A DNA stretch of 64,000 nucleotides, from the NCBI RefSeq assembly GCF_004664715.2, contig NC_051084.1:58957334-59021333 (forward strand). Reading direction: 5' to 3'. Position 1 is the first letter of the stretch. The number at the start of each line of letters is the position of its first letter. Source of the DNA: Peromyscus leucopus (lineage: Eukaryota > Chordata > Mammalia > Rodentia > Cricetidae). The notes beneath the pieces were generated by a model. That model was not told the origin of the DNA. It searched no databases and saw only the letters and a list, made by a program, of their open reading frames with translations. A program made the translations under genes and the position numbers. This document shows, piece after piece, positions 44,800 through 55,330 of the stretch.

Positions 44800-44995
44800 A
44801 AGTTCTGGCTCCATCAGCACATTGATATCAAAGAGTGACACAACCTCTCTATGCCTCAGTTTCCTCAACATTAAAATGAGGTATCAATAGCACCTACTTC
44901 AGAGAGTTGTCATTAATATTAAATGCATTCATCGATTTCTTAATTCATAAATACACTGAAGACAGTTATTAACGCTGAGTGCTATAGTTGAGATG
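44800..44995 (+). mobile_element. MIR SINE
   Basis: 'aacctctctatgcctcagtt-tcctca' then 'aaaatgaggtatcaatagca' and 'cctacttcagagagttgtca' are the classic MIR core in sense. Confidence 0.88.
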
Positions 44996-45034
44996 CGGCA
45001 AGTTCTAGTATTGAAAGAATACTTAGTGGACTTT

Positions 45035-45345
45035 TCTTTTGTATGTGACCATGTGTGTGAGGGGTACACACGTGTATATGTGGAGGCCAGAGGTCGACCT
45101 TGGATGTTTTCCTCTATCACTCTCTACCTCATTTTTTGTTTGTTTGTTTGAGACAGAGTCTCTCACTGACCTTTGAACTTACTGACTGGCATGACTAGCT
45201 GGTCAGTGTACCCCTGGGGTTCTGCTGTTTCCATTGATGGGTTCTCACCACCACACTCAGCCTACCAGGGAAGTGTGCATCTGAACTCAGGTCCTCATGA
45301 TTATGCAGCACCTTACCTGCCTGAGCCGTCTCCTCAGCCCCTGGG
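45035..45345 (-). mobile_element. B4-type SINE (ID/B1 fusion)
   Basis: In reverse order: 'tatgtggaggccagaggtcg', a B1-like half beginning near 'gagacagagtctctcactga', and a tRNA-like end 'gaactcaggtcctcatgatt ... ctgagccgtctcctcagccc'. A (GTTT)n stretch at 45138-45150 separates the two parts. Confidence 0.8.
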
Positions 45346-45487
45346 TTTGTCTTTGATTGAAGGAAGGACGAGAAAAGGAGGAAGAAGAAACTGAGAGGAA
45401 AGACAACCTTCTCATAGAGAGCACTTACCCTAAAAACTTCAGGCTTTGATGCATACTTTTTTTTTCATAATTCATAACTCTTCAAAG

Positions 45488-45645
45488 GACTGTCCTTGCC
45501 AGGTATGACAGCACATGCTTGTAATCCCAGAACCGGGGAGACAAAAGGCAGAAGGATTAGAATTTGAGGCCATCTTAGGATACAGAGTGAGTTCCGAGCC
45601 ATTTTTGGACTACCGAGACATTAAGCCAATCTAATAAATCTCTCT
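45488..45645 (+). mobile_element. B1 SINE, divergent
   Basis: 'gccaggtatgacagcacatg', 'cttgtaatcccagaaccggg' and 'tttgaggccatcttagg' are B1 in sense; no clear tail remains. Confidence 0.8.
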
Positions 45646-45659
45646 TTAATATCTATTTA

Positions 45660-47620
45660 CTTTATCAGTTTGGATCCTCTAAAACACCCTAAATATGACA
45701 GATGATTAGCCATGCATGGGGTGGACTAATGGGCTAGAATGCATAGTTTACCTGGTGTTAAAAAGCAATGCAAAACAACAGGGTAATTTTGGAATAACAA
45801 CCTTCCTATCATGTATAATATACATTAAACTTAATTCAATTGTCAAACAGTGCGTCTTACAATAGCCATTAGTAAGGATGTGGATAGGAATGAATTCATC
45901 CCACGGCAATATCCCATTGCTGTTGCTGTGTGCTGGCACTATTGGCAAAAGGCTGGAGTTTCTCCCTTGCAATGATCAAATAAATCACATTGTTTTCCTT
46001 CCTGATTTGATATCTTTTTCAATACACAGCTGCTGAATGGAGTTTAAAGAAGCCTCAACTATTAAGAGGATTTGTTCTTTTATCTTTAGATTGTTAATAT
46101 GATTTATTTACATGTCTATCTCCATTTGGGGCTAAAGGAATCAGCCAGTTGTTCTTGGTTGTGAAAAGTCAGGTCATGCCCTTCCAAATTTGGGGAGACC
46201 TTAGGGTGTTACTATCTATATTTAGGACAGAAAAACTAAATCTCACAGATACGCTGTTTCCTCACATCCCCATGGCTTAGTAAGCAATAGAATTGAGGCA
46301 GAACCTGGTTTCTGTGACTTCCAGTTTCAATGTACATTTCAGTGAATTAGAATATACTGGATGAAATTAAAGCAGGGATAAAAGGGCTATCCATAATCAG
46401 GCTTCACTTATTTTTAGTGGAATTAGCCTTTTAATTAATTAATCTCGATGAGAGGCTGGTATAAACTATTGATCATTTCCCTTTAAAAAATACACATGCT
46501 TTTGTTCTCCCTGGTAGTTTCAGGTAGTACTAGTCCCTCACATTTTCTCAGACAATTACTCGAACAGTGTAAATGTAGAAAGACTCTAGTCTCATCTTAA
46601 GGAATTATACCTAACATCTGAATCATTACATATACATTAATTGATGTGTGCTGGAACAGGGTGCTTGCTCACACTGACAGGTTTTTATCAAAAATAATAA
46701 TTACAGGCTTCTTTTACTACCTTTGTATTTGATGTAGAGGTGATTACAAGTTATACAGTTAGGATTCAAGGCTTTGTTTGTTTGTTTCAAAATAAGAAAA
46801 AACAATGTGTTTTCCCCCAGTAATAACCCTTAAAGTCATTGGTAATACCACCAATTATAAAAAAAAATTCTACATACTTCACAGCCATATACTTCCTAGA
46901 GGGATAGTCGGGATCTAAGAAGTAAAAAATGGTGAGTGAATTAGCTGTTTGGTGATTTCAGGCTATACAACTGCACTGGAAAAATAAAGATAAGAAAAAA
47001 TTTGAGATGTTCTTTAATAATATTGATAGTTTAAGAATCAAATTCAGTAGCTAAAAGGAATAATTTGTGGTAGCTGGTCAGTGATCCCTTTAAACATGGA
47101 TGCCAACTTTAAGTATGCTATTTATGAATCCAAAGTTGCTGGCAGGAACAGCATAAAAAAAAAAAAAACTAAAAGGATGTTTTGAAGATATTTTAGCACT
47201 GGCTTAGACTGCATTTTTAGTTTCTCATTGGGTAAATGTGAAACTGCTTTTTCAGAATAGGAATTTCAAATTATTTAACTGAGAAGTAAAACAGTTACAA
47301 GGACGTTAAGAAAGGGAATATGTGTCTTTGGTAGTTATTTTATTTTTTTTAAACAGAAAGGCATGTATGTATTTCCTATTATCCAAACTAAGTAGGAGAT
47401 AGCTCCAGGGAATGTTTGATAAAATGTATTCTATCTGTCATTGTAGATAATTCTCATTCTATGAAAAGGCACTTCTGGAGTGCCTTTTCAAATTCTAATA
47501 GAGAATTTCAATTTTCATTGGTAAACTCAGTATGTCTTTTCTTGAAGAGTAAGATATATTTATTCTGAGAGAGGAAGACTGAAGACTCACATGTGTTTTC
47601 AAAGTATTTACATATGAAAA
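45660..47620. other. Low-repeat segment, candidate regulatory desert
   Basis: Nearly 2 kb with almost no transposon sequence, unusual for this window. It contains TAAT-dense words such as CCTTTTAATTAATTAATCTC (46427-46446) and 'acattaattgatgtgtgctg' (46635). A MIR-like fragment may sit at about 46200-46340. Old repeat scarcity plus homeodomain-like clusters suggests constraint; this is inference. Confidence 0.4.
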
Positions 47621-47732
47621 TATTAGTTCATCATCTGCTTGTTGAATACCTCTTATATGACAGGCCATGTACCTCCTGCTGAGAATAGAAGATGGGGGTG
47701 ATCCAATAACATCTTATTGACCATAAAGAAAC
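47621..47732 (+). mobile_element. Ancient L2/MIR-age repeat fragment
   Basis: 'gttgaatacctcttatatga-caggccatgtacc' resembles the common mammalian phrase for accumulated short-interval old repeats. Weak. Confidence 0.35.
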
Positions 47733-47740
47733 TTCTAGAC

Positions 47741-47942
47741 TAGTGGTTCTAAACCTATGGGTCTCCATCCCTTTGGGGGTCACATTATCAGATATCTAAC
47801 ATATCAGATATTTATATTATAATTCACAACAGCGAAATTACCATTATGAAGTACCAATAAAAATACTTTTATGGTTGGGGGTTACCACAACATGAGGAAT
47901 TGTGTTAAAGGGTCTCAGAATCAGGAAGGTTGAGAACCACTG
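47741..47942. mobile_element. URR1-type hAT-Charlie element with 8-bp duplication
   Basis: Terminal inverted repeats TAGTGGTTCTAAACC and GGTTGAGAACCACTG are readable at both ends. The flanks TTCTAGAC (47733-47740) and TTCTAGAT (47943-47950) form an 8-bp duplication (7 of 8), as expected for hAT transposition. The orientation is opposite to the copies at 5548 and 13812. A short internal duplication (ATCAGATAT words near 47788-47812) is present. Confidence 0.93.
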
Positions 47943-48184
47943 TTCTAGATGAAGGGCAAGATCTGGTTCATGATGGTATAACTTCAGTAGACTATAGTCA
48001 GTACTTTGAAAGATGTATGCACAGAATATTGTAAATACAGGAATCCCAGCACAGAGAGATGATGGTCAATCAAGAATAAGGGGATGCAGTGGGGGTGGAT
48101 GAGTGCAATACAAGCATAGAAAACAGAATGAGTTAAAACACAGGTGAGAAGCACTGTAATAAATTTGGGAGTTGCTGGAGTAAG
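47943..48184. other. Unassigned non-coding DNA
   Basis: No gene or repeat recognised. Confidence 0.4.
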
Positions 48185-48356
48185 GAGGGACATGTTCTTG
48201 TTTCCATGACAATCTGTGTCTTCATAGGCCTAGAATCAGTGAGGCCAAGGGCTGTGGACTGAAATCTTTAAACCATAAGCTAAAATAGATCTTTCTTCCC
48301 TTGTGTTATGAATGTCCTGTATTTTGTCATAGTGATAATTACGTTTGACTAATACA
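48185..48356 (+). mobile_element. 5' LTR (3' portion) of a MaLR element
   Basis: Ends 'acgtttgactaataca', the MaLR terminus, after 'aaaatagatctttcttccct' (poly(A)-site region). The upstream part of the LTR is missing or unrecognisable. Confidence 0.65.
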
Positions 48357-49739
48357 TAAACTTTGTATTTCTGATCCAGCTCAGTATGGCCATGTGGTTT
48401 TTAAGCCTTCAGAGTTGGTTTGTAGGAAGTATTTGAAAGGGTTTAAAGAGGAGCCCTAGGATATTCTGAGCTCAGTTTAATGGGAGATTCTGATGGAAAC
48501 TCAGAAGTATGTTGACAGAAATGTGGATTGTAAGGTAGGTCTGTGCACATGAGGCTCTAGATTAAAAATAAGGACACTATTGAGAACTTGACTCTAGTCT
48601 ATCCAAGTTACCTTAAAGGAAAGACCCTGTATATAATTTGTCAATGTCTTGAGAACTCATGTAAGGCTGCATTTAAAGATAATGGACTAATTATTTTGGT
48701 GGGGAAATTTCAAGGCAACATTGAATAATCAGGATGGTTATCACTAACTTCTTTTAGCCAGATTTGCAGTGAGAATTCAAAAGAAATAGCAGACTAGAAA
48801 TATTTGAACCACACACGTTTCTCCAGAAAAGGAGTAAATTTAAAGTTGGGGCTGATAATGTTGGAGTTGTTAAAGTGATTAGGACCATCATAATGAAACC
48901 AAGTTCTTTGTACTTTGACAATAGGAAAGATGCTTTGCAACCATCTTAGGAATCAATGAAATTCTACCCACCACAGCTTCAAAGGTGTGAGGTTCTAAAC
49001 TGACATGGAAAACTTTCACTTGTGCATAGAGCACCTCTGGGGTATTGGTTTCTTATGGTGAAGCCTAGGAAGCTGTTTTTACTAAGATTCTTTTCATCAT
49101 GAGTCACACTCAGAGGCTTCAGCAACTGTGGGTCAAGGAGCCCCACCTAGAGCTTGAACTGGAGGCTCACCTTACATCACATATAGGAATGCACAATTAA
49201 GTTATGGGGTCATGGAAGCTTCCAAAGGGAAACCTAAGAATATGACAGGTGTTAGTCTCTTAAGGTTGCCTTTGAGAGGACAATGTGTAAAGCTGTACAG
49301 GTAAAGCCGATAGGGAATATCTGCCAAAGAATGCCACAGGTCCATGGTGAGGCCAAGCCAATAGGAAGACATGTGAGCTACGAACAGCAAGGCCATAGGG
49401 GTTAGGTTGGCCAAGCCAGTTGGAGCACATGCCATGACAACGTGTGTACAGGATTAAATGTTTGCCCTTCTGGGGTAGGCCTTGATTTGGTCCCATTTCT
49501 CCTTTACGTAGGCCCCCTGTTCCTCCCTTTCTGAGTAGAAATATTTCTACATGCCATTGTATGTTGGAAGTGTGGATATTTTTCCCTTTATAGAGATACA
49601 AAGCTGAGAGTTTGCTCTGAGTCTCAGGAGAGATGTTAGAACTGTTGAGACTAGGGAGCCTTAGAGATGGACTGGATACATTTTGAACTCTGTAATGGAC
49701 CTGAGCCAGGAATAGAAGATTACAGTTTAGATATAAAGG
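48357..49739 (+). mobile_element. MaLR internal region, non-coding
   Basis: Sequence between the two MaLR LTRs without a conserved frame. Fragments such as 'gccatgtggtttttaagcct' and 'gaggccaagccaataggaag' are typical of MaLR internal text. Open frames on the minus strand at 49202-49601 are fortuitous. Confidence 0.6.
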
Positions 49740-50299
49740 TGTATCTAAAGAAAAAGAAAAAGATATAAAAATGTCCCCCTAAGAGTCCCATGCCTATGGT
49801 GAGGTGCCTTGGTGCAGTGGGAAGGGGCTTGGACCTGCCTAGGCTCAGTGTGCTGGGCCCTGCTGACTCCCCATGGGGACCTTGATTTAGGGGATGTGGG
49901 ATTGTGGAGTGGCTTGGGAGGGAGGAGGTGGGATCTGTGGGTGGTATGTAGAGTGAGTAGAAAATTTCTTAATAGAGAAAAATGGGGGGAAAATGTCCCC
50001 CTAAAAGGCTCATGTAGTGCTGGGTCAATGGTTGCACTATACTGGGAGATTCTGTAAACTGTAGGAGGTGGGTGTCCTTGTGGGCTGTGTCTAGTTCAGG
50101 ATCTCTATCTTTCTTCCCCTACCGTCTATTTACTACAAGGTCAGTAGCTTCTGCCGTCTACTTCTAAGACACTGACCCAGAGTGAGTTGACCAAAAACTA
50201 CAGACTAAAGTCTCTGAAGCAGTGAGCCAAAATAAATACTTCCTTTAAGTTGTTTACACCAGGAATCTTGCCACAATGATGAAAAGTTTGACCAATACA
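49740..50299 (+). mobile_element. 3' LTR of the MaLR element, with an L1 insertion
   Basis: Interrupted LTR: 'gatataaaaatgtcccccta' at the left and, after 49989, 'gctcatgtagtgctgggtca' through 'ccaaaataaatacttccttt' to the terminus GACCAATACA. The left end is approximate. Confidence 0.7.
49783..49989 (+). mobile_element. 207-bp L1 3' end, 15-bp duplication, atypical tail
   Basis: A G-rich L1 3'UTR tail piece ('gcttgggagggaggaggtgg') lies between two copies of AAAATGTCCCCCTAA (49767-49782 region and 49990-50004). It ends in AGAGAAAAATGGGGGG rather than a long poly(A). Confidence 0.8.
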
Positions 50300-50488
50300 G
50301 AGGTCATCATGAAACACAAAAACTATAAGCTTAATATGACCACTCAAAGAAGGCACATACAGTACAAAGGCTGAGAGGGCAAACCGAGGATCCCCAATAT
50401 TGAGAGTCTGTGAGAAAGTAGAGAAAGATATGCCTAGGAAGCTGTGAAGAACACAGAAACACTGGGTGAGATTAAAATTAGAAACTGT
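50300..50488. other. Unassigned non-coding DNA
   Basis: Short piece between the MaLR 3' LTR and the B1. Confidence 0.35.
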
Positions 50489-50500
50489 AGCTGACATGGT

Positions 50501-50829
50501 TGTAGCTGGAGGTTTCCTGCCTTGCCCACAGTCAGGACAAATCTTTGTCACCCGCCAGTCCCACAGCTGCTCAGACCCAACCCAAGTAAACACAGAGACT
50601 TATATTGCATACAAACTGTATGGCTGTGGCCATGGCTGGTGGCTTACCGGCGTCTTCACATACTGCTGGTCATGGCGGCAGCTGGCAGTGTCTCTGCCTC
50701 AGCCTTCTGCTTCCCCGTATTCTCCTCTCTCCTTGTCCCACCTACTTCCTGCCTCGCCACTGGCCAATCAGTGTTTTATTTATTGACCAATCAGAGCAAC
50801 AGATTTGACATACAGACCATCCCACAGCA
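50501..50829 (-). mobile_element. LTR of the one-LTR ERV
   Basis: A 329-bp LTR, plus-strand ends TGTAGCTGGAGG and CATCCCACAGCA. The reverse-strand promoter phrase 'ctgattggtcaataaataaa' (plus 50764-50794 region) and AATAAA signal are intact by eye. Same family as the LTRs at 6694, 33157, 44155 and 56421. Confidence 0.92.
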
Positions 50830-50849
50830 CTTCCCCCTTTTCTTTTTTT
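50830..50849 (-). promoter_or_regulatory. Polypurine tract of the ERV
   Basis: The plus strand reads CTTCCCCCTTTTCTTTTTTT, so the minus strand is a purine run AAAAAAAGAAAAGGGGGAAG directly upstream of the LTR, the plus-strand primer site of reverse transcription. Confidence 0.85.
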
Positions 50850-51050
50850 AAAAAGGAAGGTTTTAACTCTTATACAATTCCAAAGCCAGCTTGGTATATT
50901 TGGGAATTTGGGCGTAGCTTCTCTTACTACTTCCTGCTGGAGGTGGGCGCTGTATCTTATGGGGACACAAAGAAAATTTTAGGATCATGGAGTAGTCTGT
51001 GAGACTGTATCATCTGAGCCAGTTGCCTTGAAACGATTCTAGATGTTGGA

Positions 51051-51329
51051 TCATCTGGGCCATGGTGTCATCGGAGACCTTTCAGGTGGTCTTGGCTGGT
51101 CAAACCTGATGTATCTTAACCTGGAACAAATCCATAGCCTCTGGCTTTCTGTAGAAACAAAAGCAGAGCCTCCTTTCCAAAGCAACATATCCTTATAGCC
51201 AAATTTTGAAGTCAAGGTACCTTTAAAATATACATTTTGGCATAACTCAACAGCTTTTGCAATCAAATGTTTTTCTTCAGTTACGAATATCAAAGAGAAC
51301 ATAATCCAGATTCTCTGTGTGGTAGCCAT
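51051..51329 (-). pseudogene. Degenerate pol remnant, probable integrase C-terminal region
   Basis: A 92-codon open frame lies in the ERV interior. Its middle contains LLWKGGSAFVST followed shortly by RLWI-SRL, which resembles the C-terminal SH3-like segment of betaretrovirus-type integrases (a tryptophan-glycine-rich strand, then a W-I/P-SR motif). Everything upstream of it in pol is missing and the frame is not joined to a gag. It is a fossil piece of a deleted provirus, with no function inferred. Alternative: a chance frame in a leader; the motif makes this less likely. Confidence 0.5.
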
Positions 51330-51744
51330 CTTTATGTGGCTTATGTTTTATATTACCTTGAGCCTATTGCTTTAAACTGCAGCCTTCTTAGCACTGTGGC
51401 TGCTGGCTCCACCCACTTCAGCTTCCCAACATGGCGGTGGTACGTTTTCCGCCAGCTCTGGGAGCCATCAACTCTCCGAAATAGTGGGTCTATGCTTCTT
51501 ATCAAAGCAGCGTGTAGCCCAGAAACCTCTTTTTGTTTTGTACTAGCAAAAGCTAAATCCACCACAAAGCTTAATGTGCCACTTGCAGAGGCCTCATTCC
51601 CGCCATACTGCAGGTCAAGCGCACACGCAAGGAACCCGCCAGTAACTCAAACCGGCAGTTGCTGCTCATTTGAGAGAGACAATTAGGAAGCTGTTTTTAG
51701 CTCCGTTTTAGAATCTTTTCTCAGGTTTTAGGTGGAAACTCTTG

Positions 51745-51762
51745 CCCTCTCGTTGGGTGCCA
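51745..51762 (-). other. Primer-binding site, tRNA-Lys-like
   Basis: On the minus strand TGGCACCCAACGAGAGGG, which differs by a few bases from the tRNA-Lys-type site TGGCGCCCAACGTGGGGC known from betaretroviruses. It forms the outer end of the element. Confidence 0.8.
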
Positions 51763-51969
51763 CATGGTAGCTCACACCGGTAGAACCAGCACTTGGGAGG
51801 TAGAGGTAGGAAGGGCTGAAGGCTAGCCCGAGATGTATCAGAAGTTCAAGGATAGTATGGACTACATGAGACCCTGACTCAAAAAGTAAATTGAAATGAG
51901 AATTTATTATTCCTTCAGTAATTTGATCATAATGCAAAATTATGTTTAAGCTTTTAAAGAATTAAACTT

Positions 51970-52144
51970 ATTCATTTGTGTGTGTGTGGGGGGGGAGTTG
52001 AATGTGTGACGTAGTGTCCAAGTGGAGGCCAGAGGACAGCTTGTGGGAGTCGATTTTCTCCTACCTGTGGGTCTCAAGGATTCAACTCATGTTATCAGGT
52101 TTGGGAACAAGAGCTTTTACCCACAGAGCCTTCTCACCAACCCC
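51970..52144 (-). mobile_element. B3-like SINE
   Basis: Impure (TG)n tail with a G9 run, then 'ggaggccagaggacagcttg', 'tgggagtcgattttctccta' and a decayed reverse tRNA head ending near 52144. Confidence 0.8.
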
Positions 52145-53607
52145 CATAACCTTTTAAAACCTTGTTGAATTTGATTCCCAAGTATTTCACTGGAGAGTTT
52201 TGCATCATTTTCAGCAAGAGAAACTTTCTATAATTTGCTTTTTTTGTGTGTGTGTCTTCATCTAGCTTCATTATCGGAGTAATACAGTTTTTATTGATGA
52301 GTTTGGACATGTTCCTTCATTTGAGAAAATCCATGTTAGTTCTTCAGCATTCTTGTGGAATCCAGTAGTCTGGATCCAGATTTTTCTTTCCTGGGAGATT
52401 TGACTGCTTTGGTCTCATTGCTTGTCATTAAGTTTTCAATTTTTAAAATATCCTCTTTTTTTTTTTCAATTTTGGTAGGTCGCATGTATTTAGAAATGTA
52501 TCTGTTGTTGAATATTTTTCCAATTTATTGGAGCATAATAGTCCAACTTATTTCCCAGTGATTCTCTAGATTTTGGTGGTACGTAATATCCTCTTTTTCT
52601 TTTACAACTTTACTAACTTGGGTCTCTTCCTTCTTTTCTTTTCTTTTTTAAATTTTTGTCACTTTGGCTAAGGATTTGACAATATTGCTTAGTTTTTCAT
52701 AGAACCAACTCTTCGTTCCAAAGACTCTCTTTGCCTTGATATTTTGCCTTCCATTTTAGTGACTTCTGCTTTGGTATTTATTGTTTCTTCCCTTGTCCTA
52801 ATTTTGAGTTTTCCTTGTTCTTGAATCTTTAAGACCTTGAAGTACATCATGAGGCCACTTATTTAAGTTCTCTATGATTTGTTCATATGATTCATAACTG
52901 TAAACTTACCTGTGGGAACAGCCTTTGTGCTAGCTCACAGATTCTCATAAGTGATGTTTTCATTTGAGTCTATGAGAATTTTAATTTCCCTCTAGATTTC
53001 TTCTGTGACCCACTGTTCTTGTTCAATTTCTCTATTTTTAATATATATGTTCTGCAGTTGCTCCCACCATTGATTGCTAGCTTCAGTCCATTATGATCTG
53101 ATGGCACACAAGAAATTATTTCAGTGATTTCTGTGTTTGTTTACACCCGTTTTGTGGCCTAAAATATAATTGGTTTGGGGATGTGTTACTCAGCTGCCGA
53201 GAATGTATGATCTCTGGCTATTGAACAGAGGAGTCTATATTTGTTAGTCAGTGTGATCTTGACAGTCTACCTGAGGTTGCACCCTCAGCCTTTTGGTGTG
53301 AATTCTGTCTCTTCCGATAGTAGGATATTAAAATATCTCAGCTGTTGTGTCTGACATCTCTGTCCCTTTCTGTCCAGAAGTGTTGGTTTCATGAAATTTG
53401 GCTACAACATTTTATACATTGATCAAATATTTTTTCACGTCTTCCCTTTGTTAGTGTGCAGTAACCTTCTTTATCTCTTCTAATTTTGGCTTGCCTGGCA
53501 TGAGTATAGCTGCCCCAGCTTGGCTTGGGATTATATTTCCTTAGAATATCATTTTTCATTATGTACCCTTCAGTCTGTGTGCCAGTGAGTTTGTGTATTT
53601 ATTCGCA
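52145..53607 (-). mobile_element. Ancient L1 ORF2, antisense
   Basis: 'tagaaccaactcttcgttcc', 'ccattatgatctgatggcac', 'gagaatgtatgatctctggc' and 'ttagtgtgcagtaaccttct' are collinear reverse-complement L1 ORF2 text from the region after the endonuclease back through it. All frames are broken. Confidence 0.7.
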
Positions 53608-53762
53608 TGCTATTATTTTGTGTGCCTGTGTGTATGCATAGGCAGATAACAATGGGAGAGTCGGTTGTCTCCCTCCACCAACTGTGTGTCCCAGAGATTG
53701 AACCTGGGTTGGCAGGGTTGGCAGCAAGTGCCTTACCCACCAAGCCATCTCACTGCTCCCCT
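53608..53762 (-). mobile_element. B3-like SINE inside the L1
   Basis: 'agagtcggttgtctccctcc', 'gagattgaacctgggttggc' and 'cttacccaccaagccatctc' are a reverse B2-superfamily body and head. Confidence 0.85.
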
Positions 53763-53934
53763 GAGGTATGTCTCTTATAGACACCACGTGGTTGGGTCTT
53801 GCTTTCTAATCCAGTTGGCCAATCTGCTTCTTTTAATCGAGAATTAAAGACTATTTACATTTAGTGTTATCCCCAAGAGCTACTTATAATCCTTGCAGTT
53901 TTGTTGTTTTTTTTTTACTTCCTGATATACATAG
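53763..53934 (-). mobile_element. Ancient L1 ORF2, antisense, continuation
   Basis: 'gaggtatgtctcttatagac' and 'agttggccaatctgcttctt' continue the same L1 beyond the SINE. Confidence 0.65.
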
Positions 53935-54155
53935 ATATAGATTTAGATAGATGTATCTAAACATATAGTGTATTTATGTAAGCCTGAGTGTACCACATGC
54001 ATGCATGATTCCATGGAGGAAAGAAGGAGGTGTGAGATTCTCTGGAACTGGAGTCATGGGCTACTGTGAGCTGGCATCTGGGTCCTAGAAACTGAACCTA
54101 ACTCCTCTACAAGAGCAGGAAGTACTCTTAACTGCCTTCTGTCCAACTCCAACTT
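53935..54155 (-). mobile_element. B3-like SINE
   Basis: A TA/GATA-rich tail precedes 'ctctggaactggagtcatgg', 'ctgtgagctggcatctgggt'-like text and 'ctacaagagcaggaagtact' with a decayed reverse head. Confidence 0.75.
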
Positions 54156-54239
54156 GAGGTACTTTGGGCCTTTTCTTTCTTCTTTATTCACATTATAATG
54201 TTAATAGTATTTGATTCTTTCCTAATTTCCATATGTTCA
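54156..54239 (-). mobile_element. Ancient L1, antisense, last piece
   Basis: 'attataatgttaatagtatt' and neighbouring T-rich sequence are consistent with the same antisense L1, ending where a sense L1 begins. Confidence 0.4.
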
Positions 54240-54249
54240 AAATATGAAA

Positions 54250-54572
54250 GGGGGAAAAAAAGATTACTGAAAGTTAGAAGAAAGAACAAAGCTATTTACA
54301 AGGGCAAATTCATTGGCATTACAACAGTCCTTTTAGCAGAAACTTTAAAAACCAAGAAAGCATGTAATAATACGTTGCAAGTCTTTACAGTAAATAACTA
54401 CCAACCAAGATTGGTATATCTGATTAAATTATCCTTTTACATTAATGGAGAAATGAAAACTTTCCAATATAAACATATAGTAAAGCAATTCATGACCACT
54501 AAGCCAACACTGGAGAAGATACTCAAAGAAATCTTATACTCAGCTGAGAGAGAAAGACAGCTACAGCTGTGA
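54250..54572 (+). pseudogene. L1 ORF1p C-terminal domain remnant
   Basis: The frame encodes the order 'GITTVLLAETLKT', then 'NNYQPRLVYLIKLSFYING', then 'FMTTKPTLEKILKEILY', which follows the conserved C-terminal domain of L1 ORF1p (the nucleic-acid chaperone of the L1 ribonucleoprotein). The trimerising coiled coil and RRM are missing and substitutions are numerous. It still reads about 107 codons without a stop, presumably by chance after decay. A fossil, not a working gene. Confidence 0.75.
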
Positions 54573-55119
54573 GACCCCACAAAATAACAGAACTCATGGG
54601 ATGAACAGATGGACAAATGGGTATTAGGAAAGCAGATGATTTCTCCCCTTATATGAAAAATATTCACCTTCTTACTCAAGGGAAACACATTATGGCTCCC
54701 TTTGTTATACCCAAATATCCAGCATTGCTAGGCTACCATGGGCTTATTACTAAATTAGATAAAGGTTATTCTAACTCAAACAGTGAAATAATATGACAGT
54801 GAATTTGATAGCCAAGATGCCTACTAAGTGATGCGACCAAGGATGTGGCTCCTTCTGTGTTCCCTCAGGGGAAAACGTACTATCAGTTCCAGTTAAACAT
54901 CAGTCTCTTTTGCAGAGACTGGGAGAGTCTCTGTCCCAGAGAGAGGCACGGGTCTGGGGTGAAGGTGGGAGGCTCCTTTGCAGTTTCTCAAGACACAGAG
55001 AGAAGCAATGTAACTGGACATACAGAGCTCAGCATTCCTCCATGTCTCTCTTCTTCAAAGCAACCAATGTTATTGGTCTCCTGTGAGTCTTTTTATTATA
55101 TTATTTATCTTCATATATA

Positions 55120-55330
55120 TGGGTCTTTTTGTTTTTTGTTTTTTTCCTACATGTATGTTTGTGCACTATGTGAGGGCAGTGCCTATGGAGGCCAGGAGAA
55201 GGTGTCAGATCCCCTGGTACTTGAGTTACAGATGGTTGTGAACCCCTCTGTGGGTGCTGGGAACCAAACCCAGGTCCCAGAGCAGCCAGTGCTGATAATC
55301 GCTGAAGCACTTCTCCCACCCCTCCTGTGG
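55120..55330 (-). mobile_element. B3 SINE inside the L1
   Basis: 'cctacatgtatgtttgtgca', 'agatcccctggtacttgagt', 'gtgggtgctgggaaccaaac' are the reverse B3 body; the head at the right end is decayed. Confidence 0.88.

Larger units (their letters stand above)
50501..51762 (-). mobile_element. Non-autonomous ERVK with a single LTR and a PBS terminus
   Basis: Read on the minus strand, the element starts at the primer-binding site (TGGCACCCAACGAGAGGG, plus 51745-51762), passes a leader, a degraded pol remnant and a polypurine tract, and ends with a complete LTR (50501-50829). It is flanked by perfect 6-bp CATGGT duplications (50495-50500 and 51763-51768). There is no 5' LTR: the duplication abuts the PBS itself. 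About 930 bp of internal sequence remains, so gag, pro, most of pol and env are absent, comparable in design to mouse ETn-like non-autonomous elements. Confidence 0.88.
50489..51890 (+). mobile_element. B1 SINE split by a one-LTR ERV
   Basis: Left piece 'agctgacatggt' (50489-50500) and right piece from 51769 ('agctcacaccggtagaacca', 'gcacttgggaggtagaggta', 'gaccctgactcaaaaagta') join into a normal B1. The insertion duplicated CATGGT. Confidence 0.9.

Noticed and set aside
51267..51686. 139-codon plus-strand frame
   Set aside because: It is the antisense shadow of the ERV leader and interior.
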